From Clostridia bacterium (GTDB lineage Bacteria; Bacillota; Clostridia; Oscillospirales; CAG-382), in the NCBI GenBank assembly GCA_900757905.1, contig CAAEPN010000160.1, positions 1 to 9,892 of the forward strand: a stretch of 9,892 nucleotides of DNA, written 5' to 3'. The notes beneath the pieces are model-generated. The model worked only from the letters and a program-made list of their open reading frames with translations, did no database searches and was not told where the DNA came from. The position numbers and the translations under genes are program-made. This document shows, in pieces, positions 4,114 through 9,892 of the stretch. The stretch's first letter is position 1. Every line of letters starts with the position of its first letter.

Positions 4114-6267
4114 ATGGAAAACAACTTCACCGTAAAACATCAGAATATGCTCTTTTCCTATACCGGAAAAGAGGGCGAACCGCTTCGCATGTCGTCGCTC
4201 GCGACCAAAAACGTAAGTCCCGAAGGACTTTCTGCCTCTCCCAACTTTTCGTTGAGCTTAATTACCGACGGAACGGCTCCCATGGAGGGCTGTGCGTCGC
4301 TCGTCAGCCATCACGAGGGCTCAAAATGTACCTCTTTCAAGCAGAATAAGGCCGGTATCACTGCAAAATATCTTTGCGCCGGCGATAAACTTGAAGTGAC
4401 CGTTAAAATGAGCTTTATTCCGGGTGCGGACGCGGTCAGACAGGTAAATTCCGTCAAAAACGTCAGCAAGGAAAAGGTCACGCTCAACCACTTCGGCTCG
4501 GCGCTTGTCAACGGCGTTGCCTGCGGCGGTCTTACCAAATGGTATCGCGACGACGCACGGATCAAGGTGCATCATTTCATGAGCCATTGGCAGGGCGAAG
4601 CACAATGGAAGACCAACAGTCTTTCCGAGCTTGGCATTACCAAACAGACTGCTCACAGCTGGGATATGACCTCGTGGCGCGTGCGTTCAATCGGTTCTTG
4701 GAGCACCGGCAAGCATTTTCCGCTTGTGGTGGTGGAGGATACCGAAACCGGCCTTGTGTGGTATATGGAGATCGAGGGCGGCTTCAACTGGACGATCGAG
4801 CTTGGCAACCGCAACGGACACGCCGACGGCGAAGGCACGTTCTTCCTTGAAGCAAACGCTGCCGACGAAGAGACCGGCTTTGTGAAAGCGCTTCGTCCGG
4901 GCGAGACGTTTACGGCGGCGCCTGTGCTGTTCGGCTGCACGGACGGCTCGTTTGAAGAAGGCGTAAAGCAGCTTCTTATCGCACGCCGCAAGACCACCGT
5001 CGCCAAATGGGACGGCGAAGCGCCGGCTTGCTTTAATACATATATGGACTGCGTCTGGGGTGCAGGCGACAAAAATACGCTTCCGGGTCTTATTGACGCG
5101 GCAGCCGAAGCCGGCTGCGAAGTATTCTGCCTTGACGCCGGCTGGTACGAAAAGGGACTTGGCGCATGGACGCTCGGCGACAAGGAATTCGGCGAGAAGA
5201 AATTCGGCAAGGGCGGCTTAAAAGGAATTTTTGACCTTATCAAGTCCAAAGGCATGAAGCCGGGCGCATGGCTTGAGATCGAATCGCTTGACCCGAATAC
5301 GCCCATGGCGGATGAAGGCGGCGTATTAAAGCGCTTTGGCGCACCGGTCGCAGACAGCCATTTTGTCGATTACACCGACCCGAAGCAGTGCAAATATATC
5401 GAAGGCGTTTTCGATATGCTGTATGAGCTTGGCGCGCGGTTTATCAAGAACGATTACAACCGTTCGGTCATGTTAGGCGCGGAGATTCGAGGTTCTTCGG
5501 TCGGCGAGGGTCTTAAAAAGTCGGCGGAGGCGTTTTATGCGCTTATTGACCGCGTAAAGAAAAAATATCCGGATCTGAAGATCGAAAACTGCGGCAGCGG
5601 CGCTATGCGAAGCGACAACGGCACATTGCGTCATTTTGAATTGCAGAGCACGTCCGATCAAGAGTTTTACGAGCTGAATCCGTCTATCGCGTCCGGCTAT
5701 GCGGCCTGCATAGCGCCGGAAAAGGCCGGGATTTGGTCTTATCCGTATCCGGTATCGTTTTACGAGATTCAGAAAGGCTTGGATGTCTATGCGGACAAGA
5801 GCCGCATGGAAGCGCTTGCCGACGGTGAACAGACGGCGTTTAACATGATAAACGCGCTGTGCGGCGTTCTGTATCTTTCGGGACGCATTGACAAAGCCGA
5901 CGCATTCAACAAGCAGCTTATCAAGGACGGCACGGAGGTATACAAAAAGTACCGTTCGCACAATCATTCCTCTTATCCGGTATGGCCGTGCGGCAGACTT
6001 AACCTCTGCGACAAGACGCATTCGGCGCTCGGCTTTTTATCGGCGGACGGCAAGAAAATGACGCTTGCGGTCTGGAAGTTTGAGGATTCCTCGAAGGTTA
6101 TCAAGATAGACTTGTCGAAGTATTTCGGCGGCAAAGAGGTCAAGGTCGAATATGTCTATCCGACGGCGATCGACGCGAAGTTTACCTATTTTGCCAACAC
6201 CTCGGTTTTGGCTGTTGAGATGCCGAAAGATTACACGGCACGTTATTTTTCGATTATCGTAGAATAG
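4114..6267 (+). CDS. GH36-family alpha-galactosidase-like glycoside hydrolase
   Basis: A 717-residue cytoplasmic protein (no signal peptide) with the GH36 layout: an N-terminal beta-sandwich (about 1-295), a catalytic barrel (about 300-610) and a C-terminal beta domain. Family members release terminal alpha-galactose or alpha-N-acetylgalactosamine with retention. Landmarks are CLDAGWY (339-345), matching the family DDGW motif, FIKNDYNRS (443-451) with D447 in the nucleophile position of KWDMNR, ENCGSGAMRSDNG (491-503), matching CSSGGxRxD, and QSTSDQEF (511-518) with D515 as likely acid/base. The usual form of the last motif is SDDTD, so this is a divergent subgroup and its sugar may differ. 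AGAGGA (4101-4106) precedes the ATG. It follows a metalloregulator in one operon, and no sugar transporter is adjacent. Pro codons shift from CCC in the first 60 residues to almost only CCG later. Confidence 0.85.
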   Translation: MENNFTVKHQNMLFSYTGKEGEPLRMSSLATKNVSPEGLSASPNFSLSLITDGTAPMEGCASLVSHHEGSKCTSFKQNKAGITAKYLCAGDKLEVTVKMSFIPGADAVRQVNSVKNVSKEKVTLNHFGSALVNGVACGGLTKWYRDDARIKVHHFMSHWQGEAQWKTNSLSELGITKQTAHSWDMTSWRVRSIGSWSTGKHFPLVVVEDTETGLVWYMEIEGGFNWTIELGNRNGHADGEGTFFLEANAADEETGFVKALRPGETFTAAPVLFGCTDGSFEEGVKQLLIARRKTTVAKWDGEAPACFNTYMDCVWGAGDKNTLPGLIDAAAEAGCEVFCLDAGWYEKGLGAWTLGDKEFGEKKFGKGGLKGIFDLIKSKGMKPGAWLEIESLDPNTPMADEGGVLKRFGAPVADSHFVDYTDPKQCKYIEGVFDMLYELGARFIKNDYNRSVMLGAEIRGSSVGEGLKKSAEAFYALIDRVKKKYPDLKIENCGSGAMRSDNGTLRHFELQSTSDQEFYELNPSIASGYAACIAPEKAGIWSYPYPVSFYEIQKGLDVYADKSRMEALADGEQTAFNMINALCGVLYLSGRIDKADAFNKQLIKDGTEVYKKYRSHNHSSYPVWPCGRLNLCDKTHSALGFLSADGKKMTLAVWKFEDSSKVIKIDLSKYFGGKEVKVEYVYPTAIDAKFTYFANTSVLAVEMPKDYTARYFSIIVE

Positions 6268-6277
6268 CCTGAAGAGT

Positions 6278-6302
6278 GGGGTGACCGCAAAGCGGCCACC
6301 CC
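6278..6302 (+). terminator. Strong GC-rich hairpin after the GH36 gene, possible terminator
   Basis: GGGGTGACCGC (6278-6288) and GCGGCCACCCC (6292-6302) form an 11-bp stem with one A-C mismatch around loop AAA, ten bases after the GH36 stop. No T-run follows, so it may act as an mRNA end-protecting structure or belong to the hairpin repeat family rather than being a classical terminator. Confidence 0.45.
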
Positions 6303-6309
6303 TATGGGC

Positions 6310-6324
6310 GCTTGCGAAGCAAGT
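6310..6324 (+). repeat. Mini-hairpin with GCGAAGC core
   Basis: CTTGC (6311-6315) pairs with GCAAG (6319-6323) around GAA, with a possible G-T pair outside. The core GCGAAGC is the same as in the composite repeat and at the right end of the window. A near relative is GCTTGC-GCA-GCAAGC at 9699-9713. A weaker CGGC-AGA-GCCG follows at 6333-6343. The rest of the 6268-6392 gap has no promoter I can defend. Confidence 0.55.
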
Positions 6325-6392
6325 ATATAGGCCGGCAGAGCCGCCGCATTCTGATCTGATTTGGAAATACGTTTTTTCCGGAAAGGTATGCT

Positions 6393-6986
6393 ATGAAAAC
6401 AGAAAACACAAATACTCCCTCAAAAAAGTATACCAAGGCGCAGTATGTCACTTATTGCGCCCTGTTCTGCGCCTTGGGCGCTCTGCTTCCGCAGGCTTTC
6501 CATGCTTTCGGAGCATTGTCCGGCACCGTCTTTCTGCCTATGCATATCCCGGCTATGATGGCCGGCTTCTTACTTGGCCCGGTTGCCGGCGTCGTGTCCG
6601 GCATCATCTCGCCGATCCTCAGCTGCCTTATCACCGGCGGCGGTATGCCTATCCCCATAAAAGTTCCGTTTATGATGCTTGAGATCGGTACATACGGCCT
6701 TTTCTGCGGCTTTATCTACCGCGCGTTTACGCGCACTCCCTTGCCTGAGATTGCAAAAACCGTCTTTACCGTCTTGACGGCTCAGTTTGCCGGCCGTTTT
6801 GTCAATATCCTGTGTACGGTCTTTGCCGTCAACGTCTTGGGCGTGACCCATAAGGCAGTCAGCCTTGCCGCTGCTGTCGGCAGTATCGGAACGGGACTTC
6901 CGGGTATCGTGATACAGCTCCTCTTTTTGCCGGCACTCATGGTCACCTTAAAGCGCATTCATCTGCATCGCGAACATCGGAATTAG
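6393..6986 (+). CDS. ECF transporter S component (substrate-binding membrane subunit)
   Basis: A 197-residue, strongly hydrophobic protein of the PF12822-type S components, which bind a vitamin or other micronutrient for energy-coupling factor importers. Five to six membrane segments can be drawn, at about 18-40, 44-62, 64-82, 91-111, 121-148 and 158-185. The stretch FLPMHIPAMMAGFLLGPVAGVV begins at residue 47 and is followed by SPILSCLITGGGMPI and PFMMLEIGTYG (92-102), a recognisable pattern of one subgroup whose substrate I cannot assign. No EcfA or EcfT genes are nearby, so it would share a module encoded elsewhere (group II ECF). GAAAGG (6381-6386) lies six bases before the ATG. ComEC starts 24 bases after its stop. 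A biotin, pantothenate or other vitamin role is possible but not shown. Confidence 0.82.
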   Translation: MKTENTNTPSKKYTKAQYVTYCALFCALGALLPQAFHAFGALSGTVFLPMHIPAMMAGFLLGPVAGVVSGIISPILSCLITGGGMPIPIKVPFMMLEIGTYGLFCGFIYRAFTRTPLPEIAKTVFTVLTAQFAGRFVNILCTVFAVNVLGVTHKAVSLAAAVGSIGTGLPGIVIQLLFLPALMVTLKRIHLHREHRN

Positions 6987-7010
6987 TCCTTTCCGGTTCG
7001 ATTTTTGCCT

Positions 7011-8645
7011 ATGCGTACCGTTCTTTCCGATACCGAATTGAAGCCGGGGCTTCTGCGAAGTCCCTATGATCTGACAGCTGCTTGGCTTTTGCTGTTTCTT
7101 GTGCCGCTTGCAAGTTATCTGCTTTTGACCGGAAAGAGCCGTATGGGCGTGTATGCCGGTATCGCGGCGGCAGGAATCTTGCTTGCAGCCGGTCTTTGGA
7201 TCGGCCTTAAGAAAAAGAACCGGTTTGCGCTTGCAGCCGCCTTGGTTTTCTTGGCGGTTGGCTGCACGAGAACCGTGTGGGTGCGGCTCGGTCAGACGCA
7301 TACGGCGCAAAAGCTTGCACAGACCGACGCGGCGGTTCATCGGTTTGACGCAGTCGTCGACCGGGCGGAAATTTCGTCGCGGTATTTATTTGTGCGGCTG
7401 ACGGGAGCGGAGGGCGAAACGTTTGAAACGCCGGTTCTCGTCTATGTGCCGAATACCGGCGGCGACTTTACTTCTCCCGGCGATAAAATGAGCTTTACCG
7501 CCCGGTTTCGTCTGCCGGAGGACGCAAATTCCGAAAAGAACGGCGAAAGCACCTTCGACCGCACCGCATGGCTAAAGTCACGCGGCGTTTACGGCGAATT
7601 GTACGACGTCACGTCGGCCGAAACGGTATCCTCCGCAGAGCAGACGTTTCATGCAAAATTTTGCGATACGCTGTTTTCCGGCGCACGGAAAGCGTGGGAA
7701 ACACAGCAAAACAAGGCCTATTACGACGATATCGCCGCTCTTGCGCAAGGTTTGCTGTACGGCGATAAGGGCGATTTTTCCAAAATCGAGAATCAAAACT
7801 TCGCTTCGAGCGGCCTTACGCACATTTTGTGCGTATCGGGACTACATTTTACGTTAGTGATCGGCGGCTTCGGGTGGTTTCTCAAAAAGTTAGTCCGCAG
7901 CCGCAAGGCATGGCTTGCCGCCATGTTCGTTTTATCGGGAATTTATTTATACGTCTGCGGCTTTACGCCGTCGGCCATGCGTGCGGCGTTTATGGCGTTT
8001 GCGGTATTATTCGGACTTGTGCGCGGCGGCAGAAGGTGTACGGAAAATCTGATCTTTGCGGCGGCGCTTATCTGCTTGTTTAAGCCGGAGGCGGTGTTTG
8101 ATATCGGTTTCCGGCTGTCGGTGCTGTCGTGCGAGGGCATCTTGCTCGGTCTGCCGTTATGCAGGATTTTGGAAGCGCGCTTAAAAAACCACGGTATTCT
8201 GAAATTTTTAATGTTGGCGGTGCTTATTTCGTTTTCCGCCTATGGCTTTACGTATTTTTACTGTCAGAAAGTTTTTACCTCGGTCGGACTTGGCAATATT
8301 CCGGCGTCACTCATTGGCGTATTTCCGGCGCAGATCTTCTTAGGCTTTGCCTGGGCGGCGGTGATCGTTGTGCCGCTTTTTCCGATGACGGCCGGTTTTT
8401 TCGGTACGGTCTTTGCGCGGCTTACGGAGTTCATTCTCGAAACGGCGGCATATTTTGCGGCCTTCCCGCGGATAGAAGCCGGAATATTACAGGAAATTCC
8501 GGGCGCTGTTCTCTTTTTCGGACTGTACTTTTTGGCGTTCTTGGCGGTGCATGACCGCATACGCGGCTTGAAGATATGGTTTTTGATGAGTTGTGCCATG
8601 CTTGCGGCGGTCACGGCAGGGATCTGTTGCACGTTTTGGCGATAA
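7011..8645 (+). CDS. comEC: ComEC/Rec2-type competence DNA channel, short form
   Basis: A 544-residue polytopic membrane protein that in competent bacteria forms the channel for single-stranded DNA across the cytoplasmic membrane. The N-terminus has three hydrophobic segments (about 22-40, 46-66, 72-86). A soluble OB-like region (DUF4131 type) covers about 105-210. The competence domain (about 240-520) has the family signature GLTHILCVSGLHF (268-280) and about eight membrane segments, including TPSAMRAAFMA and FDIGFRLSVLS. The protein ends right after a last helix, so the C-terminal metallo-beta-lactamase-like domain of full-length ComEC is absent. No frameshift is visible; the stop is followed by another gene's terminator. 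ATG 7011 and TTG 7005 are both possible starts; neither has a good ribosome binding site, which suggests coupling to the ECF gene. Confidence 0.87.
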   Translation: MRTVLSDTELKPGLLRSPYDLTAAWLLLFLVPLASYLLLTGKSRMGVYAGIAAAGILLAAGLWIGLKKKNRFALAAALVFLAVGCTRTVWVRLGQTHTAQKLAQTDAAVHRFDAVVDRAEISSRYLFVRLTGAEGETFETPVLVYVPNTGGDFTSPGDKMSFTARFRLPEDANSEKNGESTFDRTAWLKSRGVYGELYDVTSAETVSSAEQTFHAKFCDTLFSGARKAWETQQNKAYYDDIAALAQGLLYGDKGDFSKIENQNFASSGLTHILCVSGLHFTLVIGGFGWFLKKLVRSRKAWLAAMFVLSGIYLYVCGFTPSAMRAAFMAFAVLFGLVRGGRRCTENLIFAAALICLFKPEAVFDIGFRLSVLSCEGILLGLPLCRILEARLKNHGILKFLMLAVLISFSAYGFTYFYCQKVFTSVGLGNIPASLIGVFPAQIFLGFAWAAVIVVPLFPMTAGFFGTVFARLTEFILETAAYFAAFPRIEAGILQEIPGAVLFFGLYFLAFLAVHDRIRGLKIWFLMSCAMLAAVTAGICCTFWR

Positions 8646-8660
8646 AGCCGGTTTATGCGC

Positions 8661-8688
8661 AAAAAAGCGCCGCGGTTTTAGCCGCGGC
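8661..8688 (-). terminator. Rho-independent terminator of the DUF1540 gene
   Basis: GCCGCGG (8669-8675) and CCGCGGC (8682-8688) form a perfect 7-bp GC stem with a 6-base loop. Read on the minus strand the stem is followed by GC and then six T (8666-8661), the pattern of an intrinsic terminator. On the plus strand the stem lies downstream of ComEC but has no T-run, so for ComEC it would be weak. Confidence 0.7.
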
Positions 8689-8694
8689 AGGAAG

Positions 8695-8895
8695 CTATTG
8701 CTTTAAAAAAGTGGCGCACGCCGTATCGGTACAGGAATCGGCATAACCCGGGCCGACATGTACCTCGGCGGCTGTGCAATATCCCTCTGTGTCGTGATAT
8801 TTGCAGTTTTTCACGCTGCAAATGATGCCTTTGATGTGTTTGGGCGGATTGTTTAGGTTTTCCGTGATCTCTTCGTCAAAAAAGCCTTTGGCCAT
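8695..8895 (-). CDS. DUF1540 domain-containing small cysteine-rich protein
   Basis: A 66-residue protein with the DUF1540 pattern of Clostridia: IICSVKNCKYHD (25-35 region), C40, then C55 and C60 in SCTDTACATF. The Cys and His residues (C26, C31, H34, C40, C55, C60) suggest a small metal-binding, probably zinc-binding, fold. The role of this family is unknown to me; it is widespread in spore-formers and their relatives. The first 24 residues are acidic and Asn/Pro-rich. Upstream on the minus strand is AAAGGAACGG about ten bases before the ATG, a slightly distant ribosome binding site. It is the only minus-strand gene here, stands alone with its own terminator, and shares an 89-base gap with the divergent phosphoesterase gene. 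Confidence 0.85.
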   Translation of the reverse strand: MAKGFFDEEITENLNNPPKHIKGIICSVKNCKYHDTEGYCTAAEVHVGPGYADSCTDTACATFLKQ

Positions 8896-8900
8896 GATAT

Positions 8901-8930
8901 TTGAACCGTTCCTTTCTGAATTTTTATTCT
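8901..8930 (+). promoter_or_regulatory. Possible promoter of the metallophosphoesterase gene
   Basis: TTGAAC (8901-8906) and TATTCT (8925-8930) are 18 bases apart, each matching four of six consensus positions. It lies in the divergent gap about 55 bases before the ATG. The gap must also hold a minus-strand promoter for the DUF1540 gene; AT-rich sequence is present, but no pair of boxes convinced me. Confidence 0.4.
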
Positions 8931-8984
8931 ATTTTCCCCTGTTTTACGTTTTTTATGTATCCTTTGGGAGGTAAAGCTGCTCTT

Positions 8985-9686
8985 ATGATCTACACCATTG
9001 CCGACACGCATTTATCGCTGACGACGGAAAAGCCGATGGATGTTTTCGGGCCGCGTTGGGCGAATCACGACAGAAAATTACGTGAAAACTGGCTTGCGAC
9101 TGTTAAAGATGGCGATACAGTCGTGCTGCCGGGCGATATATCCTGGGGAATCTCGTTGGAGGAAGCCGTTGAGGATCTAAAATTTTTGGACGCGCTTCCG
9201 GGCAAGAAGCTGATCGGCAAGGGAAACCACGATTATTGGTGGACGACTGTCAGTAAAATGACGAAGTTTTTTGAAGAAAACGGTATCACAACGCTTTCGT
9301 TTTTGTATAATAACGCGTATTTAGCGGAAAACACGGTGATATGCGGCACACGCGGCTGGATGAGCGAATTCGGCGTGAAAGCGGAGGATGAGCGCATTAT
9401 CCGAAGAGAAGCGGCGCGGTTAGAGTTATCGCTTACCGAAGGCGAAAGGCTTGCAAAGGGCGCACCGGAGGCAAGGAAAGTCGTATTTCTGCACTACCCG
9501 GTGGTATTTGGGGATTTTATCAACGATGAGATGTTGGATGTTTTATACCGGCACGGTGTGGAGGATGTCTATTATGGGCATTTGCACAATGTTCGGGAGA
9601 GCCAGTTGGACAAGGAATACCTTGGTATCCGGTTTCATCTGATAGCGGCCGACTATATCGGCTTTATGCCGCAGGCTATCCTATAG
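8985..9686 (+). CDS. Calcineurin-like metallophosphoesterase (COG1768-like)
   Basis: A 233-residue cytoplasmic metallophosphatase. The dinuclear-metal motifs are complete and in order: IADTHLS (D7, H9), VLPGDISW (D51), GKGNHDYWW (N81, H82), FLHYPVVF (H170) and YYGHLHN (H199, H201). Such enzymes cleave phosphomono- or phosphodiesters using two metal ions; the substrate of this subgroup is not known to me. The ATG at 8985 is chosen because GGGAGG (8966-8971) is upstream, though 13 bases away, and the protein then begins directly with the first metal motif. An ATG at 8955 would add ten residues and has no ribosome binding site. All seven Pro codons are CCG. The gene probably stands alone, followed by the hairpin array. 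Confidence 0.88.
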   Translation: MIYTIADTHLSLTTEKPMDVFGPRWANHDRKLRENWLATVKDGDTVVLPGDISWGISLEEAVEDLKFLDALPGKKLIGKGNHDYWWTTVSKMTKFFEENGITTLSFLYNNAYLAENTVICGTRGWMSEFGVKAEDERIIRREAARLELSLTEGERLAKGAPEARKVVFLHYPVVFGDFINDEMLDVLYRHGVEDVYYGHLHNVRESQLDKEYLGIRFHLIAADYIGFMPQAIL

Positions 9687-9698
9687 CCGCCTATGAAG

Positions 9699-9713
9699 GC
9701 TTGCGCAGCAAGC
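9699..9713 (+). repeat. Mini-hairpin GCTTGC-GCA-GCAAGC
   Basis: A perfect 6-bp stem around the loop GCA, 12 bases after the phosphoesterase stop. It is nearly the same as the hairpin after the GH36 gene (6310-6324), which has GAA as loop. It opens the right-hand hairpin array. Confidence 0.6.
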
Positions 9714-9721
9714 GGTCTATA

Positions 9722-9788
9722 CACGCGAAGCGTGGTGCATTTGTACACGCTTTGCGTGTACCGGTAGGGGGCGGCGTCCCGACGCCCC
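9722..9788 (-). repeat. Composite three-hairpin repeat, right inverted copy
   Basis: The reverse complement of this block matches 192-258 at 62 of 67 positions, in the same hairpin order and with the same spacers (6 and 8 bases). Units on the plus strand are CACGC-GAA-GCGTG (9722-9734), GTACACGC-TTT-GCGTGTAC (9743-9761) and the 21-base GC-rich palindromic unit (9768-9788), which is identical to 192-212. All differences lie in loops or spacers. Confidence 0.8.
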
Positions 9789-9797
9789 GTATTTTAT

Positions 9798-9892
9798 CCT
9801 GCTTTTTTAAAAGCAGGGAAATGTTCCCGAAAGGGAACGTTTAAGCGGCTTGGCCGCCGGGAAATGCCGCGAAGCTCCCTTGCACGCGAAGC
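9798..9892 (+). repeat. Right-end hairpin array: three hairpins and a truncated fourth
   Basis: CCTGCTTTT/AAAAGCAGG (9798-9806 with 9809-9817) is a 9-bp palindrome. AAATGTTCCC/GGGAACGTTT (9819-9828 with 9833-9842) closes on a GAAA tetraloop with one G-T pair. GCGGC-TTG-GCCGC spans 9845-9857. The window ends inside another CACGCGAAGC unit (9883-9892) that presumably continues. The GAAA hairpin ends in TTT and could weakly terminate the phosphoesterase transcript. No gene is visible here. Confidence 0.6.

Noticed and set aside
4653..5306. 217-residue open frame on the minus strand inside GH36
   Set aside because: It is a shadow of the GH36 frame: low-complexity Ser/Pro-rich translation, no ribosome binding site, and the sense frame carries complete catalytic motifs.
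6268..6392. Riboswitch upstream of the ECF S component
   Set aside because: ECF genes often have vitamin riboswitches, but this gap is only 125 bases, consists of simple hairpins, and shows none of the conserved boxes I know for TPP, cobalamin or FMN elements.
8901..8984. Phosphoesterase with an N-terminal membrane anchor starting at TTG 8901
   Set aside because: The hydrophobic-looking translation comes from T-rich promoter DNA; GGGAGG at 8966-8971 supports the ATG at 8985, directly before the first metal motif.
192..9788. Terminal inverted repeats of a mobile element about 9.6 kb long
   Set aside because: The inverted copies enclose ordinary housekeeping genes with no transposase or integrase, no target duplication was seen, and hairpins of the same type occur elsewhere (for example 6310-6324). 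Separate insertions of a small element are more likely.
9699..9892. CRISPR-like array
   Set aside because: The units are hairpins of different sequence and length with irregular spacing, not identical direct repeats with unique spacers of constant size.

Overview
The window looks like chromosomal DNA of a low-GC-lineage Gram-positive anaerobe, most likely a Clostridia member of the Oscillospiraceae/Ruminococcaceae type. The reasons are strong AGGAGG-like ribosome binding sites, a TTG start behind an AAAGGAGGG site, a DUF1540 cysteine protein, a PF12822-type ECF substrate-binding subunit and a TVP38/VTT protein of the kind common in gut Clostridia. This placement is inferred from gene content, not from a marker gene.

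Layout. Positions 1-274 hold no credible gene; they are packed with hairpins, ending in a three-hairpin composite repeat (192-258) just before the first ribosome binding site. A tightly packed group follows: a Fur-family regulator, a VTT membrane protein, a YjjG-type HAD nucleotidase and a YfbR-type HD 5'-deoxynucleotidase, with 14-bp, 3-bp and 4-bp junctions. A short hairpin gap leads to a second HAD phosphatase (Gph-like). A clear sigma-A-type promoter with a nested dyad (3605-3654) drives a DtxR/MntR-family metalloregulator and a cytoplasmic GH36 alpha-galactosidase-like enzyme. After another hairpin gap come an ECF transporter S component and a ComEC-type DNA-uptake channel that lacks the C-terminal hydrolase domain. 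A DUF1540 protein lies alone on the minus strand with its own terminator, divergent from a metallophosphoesterase (COG1768-like). The last 200 bases are another hairpin array containing an inverted copy of the composite repeat.

How the genes fit together. YjjG and YfbR both remove phosphate from nucleotides (non-canonical pyrimidine and deoxyribonucleoside monophosphates), so the first group looks like nucleotide-pool housekeeping behind a metal or redox regulator. The second group couples a metal sensor to alpha-galactoside use, which is an unusual pairing. The remaining genes are ordinary membrane and housekeeping functions. None is clearly recently acquired.

The most notable signals are not genes. 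(1) A 67-bp block of three hairpins in fixed order occurs twice in inverted orientation about 9.5 kb apart, and all five differences fall in loops or spacers. (2) Two of its hairpins are complementary to each other and could refold into one long hairpin. (3) Proline-codon choice swings from CCC/CCT near the beginning of gene groups to CCG further downstream and resets at intergenic gaps. I found no CRISPR array, insertion sequence, tRNA, rRNA or defence system.
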